A DNA stretch of 64,000 nucleotides, taken from contig JADJXK010000001.1 in the NCBI GenBank assembly GCA_016710325.1, forward strand, positions 1,054,001-1,118,000, in the 5' to 3' direction. Below are positions 40,863 to 48,528 of this stretch, piece after piece (within the stretch, counting starts at the first letter, position 1; each line of letters begins with the position of its first letter). The DNA is from Candidatus Leptofilum proximum (lineage in GTDB: Bacteria; Chloroflexota; Anaerolineae; Promineifilales; Promineifilaceae). The notes beneath the pieces are model-generated. The model had not been told where the DNA came from. It was given only the letters and a program-made list of their open reading frames with translations, and searched no databases. A program made the translations under genes and the position numbers.

Positions 40863-43852
40863 TGATTTGCTCCTAGAAAAATCAGATTTGTTTGCGGTCC
40901 ATTATCTTGCCAGGAGATGATGAAACCGTGGCTGAACTCCTGAATCATCACATCGGCTGCCTGCTGCTCCTGGTCTTCGGGCGGTCCTATTTTACTGGAA
41001 ACGGCCGAATAGGTGTCATACACATAGCCAATGGCCCCTTTCACCAGCTCAGACACCTGAAAACCAGCGAGGTTGGGTGAATCGACTACAAATGTCTCCA
41101 GCGAGAAGTCGTCATACAGCACGTAAACCTGGTCAGTGTCCTGGCGCCACAGCATACGGCCGTTGGCAAACGGCTGCCAGACACTCATCGGCTGGTTCAC
41201 GCCACTGATCGGGCAGCCAAGCTGCAAGCGATTGGCCTCATACAGCCCGGTCCAGGCAGGATTAACAGGCTGCTGGCAGATTTCCGGCGTGGGCGTTTGC
41301 TGCAGCCTGGCCGGTACAGAAACGGCCGAAATCACCGATAAAACGCCAGCCCATTCTCGCTCAAAATTAACTTCTAAAAAGTCGGGCAAAATGACGTAGA
41401 TGGTGGGAATACCTATTTTATCCAGCCAGTTTGTGACATCACCGGTCAGCGCAGGATCGGCCAGGATTTCTGGCCTATTGAGAAAGTCATACCCGGCCGC
41501 GATAGCATAATAGTGCACTAATTCGCGCGAGACGAGGCTGCGCTCTTCACACGCCCCGGGAGAAACCACGCCATTAGCACGGCGTCCAGCTCCCCAAAAG
41601 ACGGCCGCATCGGGCTGGATTTGGGCGATGAAACTGTTTAATGCGGCCGTTTCTGGTTCGGAGAGAACGGCCGTTCCGCCTGCTCCCTCTCTAACCTCAC
41701 CTAAAACCGCCGGATCTGGATCCCAGCGGCAGTCCCAGTTGCGATTCAAATCGACACCGTTTGCATTGAGTCGGCCAGCCAGTTCACCGGGCGCAGCCGC
41801 GGCATCTGGGTTCAGGTTGGTGACCAGGTAGATTGTGACATTGTTGGGGATGAAGGTTAAATTCTGGGCGAAATGAGCCGCCAATTGTTCGGCCAGCTGA
41901 ACGCTGTTCGGGGCATAGCCGCTGTGAATGCCACCCACCAACAGCAGCGTCTGCGGTCCATTCCCCATACGTACGGCAACAATGTCCTTACCATCGCTCG
42001 ATTGCCCAATGACGATTGTTTCTGGTCCGCGGGAGCCAGGAATGAAAGTAGGCAACGGTGTCCTGGTGGTAGCTGAAGTAGGCGTGGCCGAAGGCGTCTC
42101 TGTGGGGGCCGCCGTTGGCGTATCGGTAGGCTCTGGAATGGTCTGGGCCAGATTGGTGTACATATCAAACCGGGCTGGGGATGGCGTGGTGATAACCGTA
42201 TCGGGCAAAATAACCGAGTAATGGCCTTCGGCCAAGGCAAACGGTTTGTCGGCTTCTTCCTGGCCCAGCTGGCACAAGCCAGCCAGGCAGTCAACAGCCC
42301 ATTCTTCATTGGCTTCATCATAAGCCACGCCAAACAAGCCCCCCTCTAATTCCGCCTGTAAGCCAGCCTCATGGTAGACACGCACAAACGCTGTCTGCGC
42401 TTCGATCAACAAGCGGCCTTGCACCAGGCGCAGCACTGTCTCATCCTCGTCTTGGGTGGCGGCTTCAATCCAGACAGTTGAATTGGTATCCAGGATGATC
42501 GAAACCAGATTAGGCAGCAGCAGCCGGACGGGTTCGTTGCTTGATTGAAACATAAGGGGAAGTTGGTAGGGAACACGGCCGTTTTCCGGGATTCTTTGCA
42601 GCTCATCGCCAATCTGCCAGATGGCGCTGTCGGCCTGCTGCAACACAACAATAAATTCAGGACTGGACGTGGGGTCGATCAGCTCAGTTGGTGTACTTTG
42701 TGCCATAACCAGTTCAGGACTGACCGATGCCACCACATTGGCACGCAATGATTCGGGCGAAACGGCCGTCTGGTTAACGGGTTCTCTTTCAGCTGCCAGG
42801 CGGCTGATAAATAGGGCTATCACCACTACCAGCCCCACTCCCAGGCCGCCCGCTACATACTGCCAGCGACGCGAAGTTGTGGTTTCTACAGTCTCGGCCA
42901 TAACCGGGGACCGGGCAGTCTCAGATACGGCCTGGTTGTTCTCTGGGGCCGCGCTTAACCCGACAGCCGTGCCTGGATTGGCGTCGAACGATTCTTCCAT
43001 CGCCCTCACCAGGGCATCACGCGAGGTCATGTAAGCGGTTGGGGATTGCAGCGCTGCTTCTAGCAAATGGGCCAGGTGCTCCGCTTTGCGAAAGCGCTCT
43101 TCGGGATTTTTCGCCATCGCCTTGCGCAGCAGTTCATCAACTTCATCTGGTAAATCGCTTACAAAGGAAAAAACGCTGGGAACTGGCTCGTACAAGTGTC
43201 CCTGAAAGATCATGCCCAGGTTGCCGCCAAAGGGGAGCGCGCCGGTTAACATTTCAAAGACAACAACACCCAGCGCGTAAATGTCGGAACGGCCGTCTAA
43301 TTCCTCCCCCTTAATCTGTTCTGGGCTCATGTAAGGTGCTGTACCCGGCTGACCTTCGCCGGTCAGGCTATCGTGGGCTTCGCTGTCTTTTACAATGCCA
43401 AAGTCTGCCAGGTAGGCATAGCCATCATCATCCAGCAAAATGTTGCCGGGTTTAATGTCCCGGTGAACCAGGTTGCGTTTATGGGCTGCATCCAGCGCCT
43501 GCCCAATGCGCCTGGTGATCTGCACCACTTCCTCTTTGGGCAGGCGCCCCCGCCGAATTTTGTCGGCCAGGGTGCCCCCGGTCATGTAACGCATCACCAG
43601 GAATGGTTGCTCCTCGGGGTCTTCTGGCAGGTGGAAGTCGTACAGCGGCACGACGAAGGGATGTTCCAAACGAGCAATCGTGCGCGCCTCTCGCTGGAAG
43701 CGTGCCCGCCGCGGGCCTTTTAAGGAATTGGAAGGCAGCACCTTAATGGCCACGTCGCGCTCAGTGTGGGTGTCATAAGCCTGGTAAACCTCACCCATGG
43801 CCCCTTCACCGATCTTATCGCCCAGCCGGTACCGTTCTGGCAGTTTGGTCAT
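40847..43852 (-). CDS. Ser/Thr protein kinase fused to a FecR-like and an M14 carboxypeptidase-like domain
   Basis: A 1001-residue fusion. Residues 1-270 are a Hanks-type kinase with all catalytic parts: GEGAMGEVY, Lys37 in VAIK, HRDIKPGNIL (Asp132), DFG (Asp150) and GTAPYMSPEQ. One membrane helix follows (about 331-350). Outside, about 430-550 is FecR-like, then a Thr/Pro linker. From about 605 an M14-like domain has GGIHSG (His643), the Arg motif NANGVDLNRNWDCRW and a late Glu candidate, but the second zinc ligand of HxxE is a Tyr (646). It may bind cell-wall peptides without cutting them. Start at ATG 43852; AAGGAGG lies 16-20 bases upstream, rather far. Confidence 0.9.
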   Translation of the reverse strand: MTKLPERYRLGDKIGEGAMGEVYQAYDTHTERDVAIKVLPSNSLKGPRRARFQREARTIARLEHPFVVPLYDFHLPEDPEEQPFLVMRYMTGGTLADKIRRGRLPKEEVVQITRRIGQALDAAHKRNLVHRDIKPGNILLDDDGYAYLADFGIVKDSEAHDSLTGEGQPGTAPYMSPEQIKGEELDGRSDIYALGVVVFEMLTGALPFGGNLGMIFQGHLYEPVPSVFSFVSDLPDEVDELLRKAMAKNPEERFRKAEHLAHLLEAALQSPTAYMTSRDALVRAMEESFDANPGTAVGLSAAPENNQAVSETARSPVMAETVETTTSRRWQYVAGGLGVGLVVVIALFISRLAAEREPVNQTAVSPESLRANVVASVSPELVMAQSTPTELIDPTSSPEFIVVLQQADSAIWQIGDELQRIPENGRVPYQLPLMFQSSNEPVRLLLPNLVSIILDTNSTVWIEAATQDEDETVLRLVQGRLLIEAQTAFVRVYHEAGLQAELEGGLFGVAYDEANEEWAVDCLAGLCQLGQEEADKPFALAEGHYSVILPDTVITTPSPARFDMYTNLAQTIPEPTDTPTAAPTETPSATPTSATTRTPLPTFIPGSRGPETIVIGQSSDGKDIVAVRMGNGPQTLLLVGGIHSGYAPNSVQLAEQLAAHFAQNLTFIPNNVTIYLVTNLNPDAAAAPGELAGRLNANGVDLNRNWDCRWDPDPAVLGEVREGAGGTAVLSEPETAALNSFIAQIQPDAAVFWGAGRRANGVVSPGACEERSLVSRELVHYYAIAAGYDFLNRPEILADPALTGDVTNWLDKIGIPTIYVILPDFLEVNFEREWAGVLSVISAVSVPARLQQTPTPEICQQPVNPAWTGLYEANRLQLGCPISGVNQPMSVWQPFANGRMLWRQDTDQVYVLYDDFSLETFVVDSPNLAGFQVSELVKGAIGYVYDTYSAVSSKIGPPEDQEQQAADVMIQEFSHGFIISWQDNGPQTNLIFLGANQWQSP

Positions 43853-43959
43853 ATCACCGATGACACACCGTCCTCCTTCTTTGGATTGGCACAGGATCAG
43901 TATAGCATACTCTCGGGAGCATTTGGGGGTCTTTGGAATTTCGCGGGATTTTGCCCGTA

Positions 43960-44000
43960 AAACGTGAAACGTGATGCCTCTCTGATCACGTTTCACGTTT
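43960..44000. repeat. GTGAAAC-word hairpin, second copy
   Basis: AAACGTGAAACGTGA (43960-43974) and TCACGTTTCACGTTT (43986-44000) form a perfect 15-base stem with an 11-base loop, in the spacer between the MFS gene and the kinase-fusion gene. Confidence 0.88.
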
Positions 44001-44046
44001 CACGCCCCACAACCCGTCAATCCCCTGAGTTCCCCAAGAGCCCAGT

Positions 44047-45456
44047 TTACGGCCGTTCCCCTCCCCCCATCTTCTTCTTCACCAGCTGCACGGTAAAAAT
44101 GGTGAAAAGCACCATTCCCAGCAGGCGCCCCGCCGCGCTGAGGCCAAAGATGAGCTGGTAGCTCACGCTGTCGGCAATAAAGCCGCCCAGCAGTGGACCA
44201 ATGACGGCCGAGGAGAAGACGGCCGTCTGGTACAACGCCACTGCCCGCGGCCGCTGCTCATCTGGCGTCAACGTCAGCAGCAGGTTGAAGTTAGCCAGGT
44301 TGTAACCCGCCCACAAAAAGCCGCCAAAGGTGTTGATGATGCCTACCTGCCAATCGGCGGTGATAAACACCCAGGCCAGCGGCAGGCCGGGAATAAGAAA
44401 ACCGGTCACCAGCTGCACCCAGAACGCGCCACGCACGTCCAGCAAACGGCCGAATACCCGCTGCCCCACCAGGGCCGTCAGGCTGCTTACGCCGGCCAGC
44501 AGCCCAATGGTGGTGGCTGTGGTGCCAAACGCGTTCACCAGGTACACGTTAAAAAAGGGCGCGGCCACCTGCAGCGCCAAGTTCCAGACAAAGGCACTGG
44601 CCACCAGACCCACATAGCCCGGCGTCTGGCGAATGGCCCGGCGCAAATCCCCCCGGTGATGCTCGGCTTTCTGTTCGGCCGTGGCCGGTGGCTCTTCGAT
44701 GCGCTGGAAGCTAAACGTGCTGACCATGCCAAACAGAAAAGCCAGGAAAAATATCAATTGATAACCAAATTGATCCAAACCACCCCACCCGTTGCCCAAG
44801 TTAATGATGCGTCCTGCCAGCGGCGCGACTACCAGTGCCGCCACGCCCATTGCCATGTTGCGGCTGCCAAAGTAACGGCCGCGAATCGCCCCCGGCACCA
44901 GGTCGGCCACCATGGAGGTCCAGCCGGGGTTGGCCAGGTTGCCCATAAAGGCGCGCAGGCCGTTTAAGATAATGATGGCGGCAATGGCCAACATCGGCTG
45001 CATGATGACAAACGGCATAATGGCCAACAGCAATAGCAAGAGGCGGGCCACGCCACCCCCACTCCACACCACCACCGATTTACGCTGCCCGGCACGTTCT
45101 ACCAGGCGGGCGCCAGGAAACAGGGCCAGGGCACCAAGCAGGTTGGCAACGGCCGTCATCATGCCCACCTGTCCGTTTGTGGCCCCATAAGCCAGGGCGT
45201 ACAGCGTCACAAATCCCAGGTAAAAGTTTTCGCTGATCGCGGCAAAGAGACCGTCGAGCCAGAAGTAGCGCAGGCTGCGAACGGTCCGCCAGGGCATATC
45301 TATCGCCTGGTGGGAGAGGCTTTCATCCAGTGGTTTGACAATGGCGCCCCAGTTGAGGCGGTGGGGCCGAAGGTAATCAACATTGGCGCTAACGCGACGC
45401 TGAATAAAGGTTTTGCGCCAGCGGCCTGGTGGCGGTGTAGGGCGTTTTGCAGACAT
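44047..45456 (-). CDS. Major facilitator superfamily transporter
   Basis: A 469-residue protein with 12 predicted membrane helices after a basic, Pro-rich N-terminus. MFS marks include the loop after helix 2 (LVERAGQRKSVVVWSGGG) and its counterpart in the second half (GQRVFGRLLDVRGAFW). The sequence GNLANPGWTSMVADLVPGAIRGRYFGSRN is typical of a Chloroflexota/Firmicutes MFS group of unknown substrate. The start at 45456 is chosen because a TATAAT lies only 6 bases before it; the open frame upstream (to 45588) is repeat sequence. Confidence 0.9.
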   Translation of the reverse strand: MSAKRPTPPPGRWRKTFIQRRVSANVDYLRPHRLNWGAIVKPLDESLSHQAIDMPWRTVRSLRYFWLDGLFAAISENFYLGFVTLYALAYGATNGQVGMMTAVANLLGALALFPGARLVERAGQRKSVVVWSGGGVARLLLLLLAIMPFVIMQPMLAIAAIIILNGLRAFMGNLANPGWTSMVADLVPGAIRGRYFGSRNMAMGVAALVVAPLAGRIINLGNGWGGLDQFGYQLIFFLAFLFGMVSTFSFQRIEEPPATAEQKAEHHRGDLRRAIRQTPGYVGLVASAFVWNLALQVAAPFFNVYLVNAFGTTATTIGLLAGVSSLTALVGQRVFGRLLDVRGAFWVQLVTGFLIPGLPLAWVFITADWQVGIINTFGGFLWAGYNLANFNLLLTLTPDEQRPRAVALYQTAVFSSAVIGPLLGGFIADSVSYQLIFGLSAAGRLLGMVLFTIFTVQLVKKKMGGGERP

Positions 45457-45462
45457 TCCGCA

Positions 45463-45468
45463 ATTATA
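45463..45468 (-). promoter_or_regulatory. Possible -10 box of the MFS gene, implying a leaderless mRNA
   Basis: On the minus strand TATAAT ends 6 bases before the ATG at 45456, so transcription starting about 7 bases after it would begin at the A of the start codon. No Shine-Dalgarno sequence is present. The -35 region is weak. Confidence 0.4.
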
Positions 45469-45555
45469 GGCGAAGCGGAAAATTTGCCACAGAGAGGAAA
45501 GAGAAAAATGGGTCTTCAGGAATTCCGGGGGTTTATAATCCATGATGCGTGAAAC

Positions 45556-45588
45556 GTGAAACGTGACCGGAGGGACATCACGTTTCAC
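45556..45588. repeat. GTGAAAC-word hairpin, third copy
   Basis: GTGAAACGTGA (45556-45566) and TCACGTTTCAC (45578-45588); a further CGTGAAAC word precedes. It lies between the C25 protease gene and the MFS gene. Confidence 0.85.
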
Positions 45589-45647
45589 ACCAAGCTCCCA
45601 AAGAGCCAGAAAAATCTCTTATTTCTCTATGTCCTCTGTGGCCAAAA

Positions 45648-48425
45648 TCAGCGAGAGATGAGCGGGAGGTAGACGGGGATGCCGGGCCAGAAATCGGTGT
45701 TGTAGCGGGTGGCCGGGTCGCCAAAGAGGGTGAAGGTGTCCAGCAGGTCCAGGTGGGCGGGGTGGTTGGTGAACAGGTTGAGCTTTCCGGCGAGCACGGC
45801 CGTTCCCAACACCACTTCTCCCTCACCAATCAACGACTGCAAGAAGCCACCCGCCAGGTCGCTGTGCCCGGTACCCACGCCAAGGCCGGTGGCTCCCCAC
45901 ACAGCCACCGCACCGCCGTTGGGCTGGCGCAGCAGGGCTTCGTCCAGGGTATGCCAAAACGGCTGGGCAAACGAGCCCGTGAAGCAGGTCAGTTGCAGCA
46001 CCACCGGCAGGCGCGCCCCGTTGTTCAGGTTGGCCACGTCGTCCAGGTGGAAAAAGCGCTCCGCGCCCCACTGATGAATGGAGGAGTGCCCGGTATAGAT
46101 CAGCAGGCCGGTGCCGTTTTGCCAGCTTTGGCGTACGGCCGTTTGCATGGCGGCTTCGGTCATCTGCGCCGGGTTGTAGGTCAGGCTGCTGGCCTGCCAG
46201 GGAGCGGTGACGTAGGTTTGCTCAAGGGCGGCGGAGTGGGCGGCAAAGTTGCCCGCGGCGTCGGTGTTGTCGGAGATGAAGGTGATACGGCCGTTCCAAT
46301 CCCCCAGCAGCGGTTTTGTCTCATACGCCACAAGCTTGGCCACGACGGTTTGTGCTTCGGCCAGGGAGTTCACCGGCAAACGGCCAATGAGCATGTCGGG
46401 CAAAAAGTCGGCGCCATCGACGGTGACAAAGCGGTTGTCGGCGGCCACCTCACCCACCCAGGGATCGGCGTTGGCCAGGTAGGGCGGCAGCCAGGTGAAT
46501 TGCGAATCGGACCGGTACCGTTTGGGGTCGCTGGTGCCATCACCAACCAGGAGGACGTAGCTGGGGGCCGGGCTGCCGCTGTGGTAGAGCTTGCTCAGAT
46601 AGCTGCGGATGGCTTCGGGGGTGAGACGGCCGTCCCCAAAGCCATCATAGACCGCCTGCACATCCACCACCTTCACCGACAGGCCCTGGCTCTGCCGCAA
46701 ATTTACCAGCGGCGTTAAGGCCGGGATGAAGCTGGCGTGGCTGATGATGATGTAGTCGGCGCTGCCCGCGGGGAGGGTGCGCGGCTGGCGCACGGCGGCG
46801 GGTGTGTGCAGGCTGCTGCTGTGGCTGATGAGGTACTGGTGGCCGTGGGCGTTGGGATCGCCCCAGGTGACCTGACCATTTTGCAGGCTCGTGCCGGTTA
46901 AAACCGCAGGCGCGGCGGGATTGGTGACGTCGTACAGGCGCAAACCGGCGCTGCTGTTCAGGGCCACGGTGTAGGCGCGGCGGGCCGCGGCCCCTTCGAC
47001 AAAAAGCTGTTCAGCGGCGATGGTGCTGCCGTTGTAACTGTAGCGCACGGCGAAGGCGTCCAGCCAGAGGCCGTCGATGCTCACGCCCGCCACGGCGGGA
47101 ATCGCGAGGGCAAGCGTGCTGCTGGTTTGCAGGCTGCTGGCGGGCAGGGTAACGGTGCGGGTCACGGCCGTTTTGCCATCCCAACTCACGCTGCCCACTC
47201 CGGTGCTGTTAAAGCTAAGGTTCAGCTGATGGTCCGGGCTGGCATCAAGTGCCGTGAAGCCGATGGCCCACAGGGTAAGCTGCGCCGCCTGGTTTTTGTT
47301 GACATAAGGCAACTCGATGGCGTAGCTGGCGGACGGCCGTCCTGGCTGGCGCAAATCTTCCCACACCCAACGGTCGCCGTCCCACCCGGCGGGCAGCTGG
47401 CCGCAGAGGCAGTCGGGTGTGTACTGGTTGTTTTGCTCGGCAACGGCCGTCAGCGTCAGCGTGCCGCTGGTGAGGCCGTTGGGCGAGGCTGCCTGGCTGC
47501 CCATCCGGCTGCCAGGGCTGCTGCCTGCGGTGAGCTTGTAGACGTCGTTGGTCTGCCAGCGGCTAAACCAGGGCGCGGCGTAAAAGCGAAACGATTCGTT
47601 CGATTCAAACTGGGCATCGCCATCGCCAAACCATTCCAGCGGGCGCAGCTGGCCATCGTGCCAGAGCTGCAAGTGAGTTGGATTGACGCTGGCTACAGGA
47701 AATCCTGCTGTTTGCAGATCGCTGTAGGTGACGGCCGTCATGCCTGGTTCGGTTGCTTCGATGAAGACGGTGGGCATGGCGGCGGTGGCAAACTGGGCAG
47801 TTGCTGGGTCCGAAGCGATGGCCAGTTGGCTGGGATTGATCACCTGGGCAGCCACGGCCATTTGCAGCAAATCGGGTTCCGCGGCTGCGGGCCGGGCCAG
47901 ACCTGGCAGCGTGTTGAACTGGACGGTCGCTGTTACCTGAGTGGCTATGCGCAAAACGCCGTCTTCTAGCTGCACCGGGCGGTAAGTGAGCCGCGCCAGG
48001 CGTACGCCGCGCAGTATGCCCGCTTCTTCCAGGCTGAGAACGGGGCCAGCGGCTGGTGGATTTGTGAGTCCAGTGCGGGAAAACGGCCGTTCCCCTACCC
48101 CATTCTCCTCAATAAGCAGCGTTGGCTCACCCTCCGGCGGCAAGGCCAGGAGCAGCGAAGCGCTGAGATCGTCGTTGAAGCCGGGCAGGGAAAGAGTGAT
48201 ACGGCCGTCTGCATCCACCGTTTCCACCAACTGCGGCGTATGCCAAATCACCTGCACGCCATCGGGCAGCAAGGTGATTTCCGGCTCCGGGCTGGCGGCT
48301 GGCGCGGCGGAATAGGTTGGCTTGCCGCTCCAGATTAACCCACCTAACGTCAGAAGAAGGACGAGAATTCGAGCCCAGCGCAAGGAAAAAATCACAGATT
48401 TCGCAGATTGCACAGATTTTTTCAT
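45648..48425 (-). CDS. C25 (gingipain-type) cysteine protease, secreted
   Basis: A 925-residue protein with a signal helix (ILVLLLTLGGLIWSG) and a long beta-rich N-terminal part. The C25 catalytic domain starts near the sequence SADYIIISHASFIPALTPLV and contains YVLLVGDGTSDPKRY, the catalytic His in LLIYTGHSSIHQWG and the catalytic Cys in LQLTCFTGSFAQPF. The family normally covers porin/por-type secreted proteases of Bacteroidota. The protein ends PVYLPLISR, like the giant neighbour (LYLPLVSGGN), which may be a shared sorting tail. ATG 48425 is preferred to a TTG at 48443. The family includes sortase-like processing enzymes, so it may act on the neighbouring giant protein; this is inference. 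Confidence 0.88.
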   Translation of the reverse strand: MKKSVQSAKSVIFSLRWARILVLLLTLGGLIWSGKPTYSAAPAASPEPEITLLPDGVQVIWHTPQLVETVDADGRITLSLPGFNDDLSASLLLALPPEGEPTLLIEENGVGERPFSRTGLTNPPAAGPVLSLEEAGILRGVRLARLTYRPVQLEDGVLRIATQVTATVQFNTLPGLARPAAAEPDLLQMAVAAQVINPSQLAIASDPATAQFATAAMPTVFIEATEPGMTAVTYSDLQTAGFPVASVNPTHLQLWHDGQLRPLEWFGDGDAQFESNESFRFYAAPWFSRWQTNDVYKLTAGSSPGSRMGSQAASPNGLTSGTLTLTAVAEQNNQYTPDCLCGQLPAGWDGDRWVWEDLRQPGRPSASYAIELPYVNKNQAAQLTLWAIGFTALDASPDHQLNLSFNSTGVGSVSWDGKTAVTRTVTLPASSLQTSSTLALAIPAVAGVSIDGLWLDAFAVRYSYNGSTIAAEQLFVEGAAARRAYTVALNSSAGLRLYDVTNPAAPAVLTGTSLQNGQVTWGDPNAHGHQYLISHSSSLHTPAAVRQPRTLPAGSADYIIISHASFIPALTPLVNLRQSQGLSVKVVDVQAVYDGFGDGRLTPEAIRSYLSKLYHSGSPAPSYVLLVGDGTSDPKRYRSDSQFTWLPPYLANADPWVGEVAADNRFVTVDGADFLPDMLIGRLPVNSLAEAQTVVAKLVAYETKPLLGDWNGRITFISDNTDAAGNFAAHSAALEQTYVTAPWQASSLTYNPAQMTEAAMQTAVRQSWQNGTGLLIYTGHSSIHQWGAERFFHLDDVANLNNGARLPVVLQLTCFTGSFAQPFWHTLDEALLRQPNGGAVAVWGATGLGVGTGHSDLAGGFLQSLIGEGEVVLGTAVLAGKLNLFTNHPAHLDLLDTFTLFGDPATRYNTDFWPGIPVYLPLISR

Positions 48426-48520
48426 CCAGTAGAGAGGTGTCAAAAATGGGACACGGATTTACAGAATATCCACAGATTTTGAGTAGAAAAATCCGCGTTC
48501 ATCTGCGTTCATCCGCGTCC
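48391..48520. repeat. CAGATT/ATCCGCGTTC word repeats upstream of the C25 gene
   Basis: ATCACAGATTTCGCAGATTGC (48391-) and further CACAGATTTT words, then ATCCGCGTTCATCTGCGTTC words near 48490-48520. They fill the spacer between the giant gene's stop and the C25 start, and resemble broken CAGATT-word hairpins. The start codon of the C25 gene lies within the block. Confidence 0.6.
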
Positions 48521-48528
48521 CATACTTT

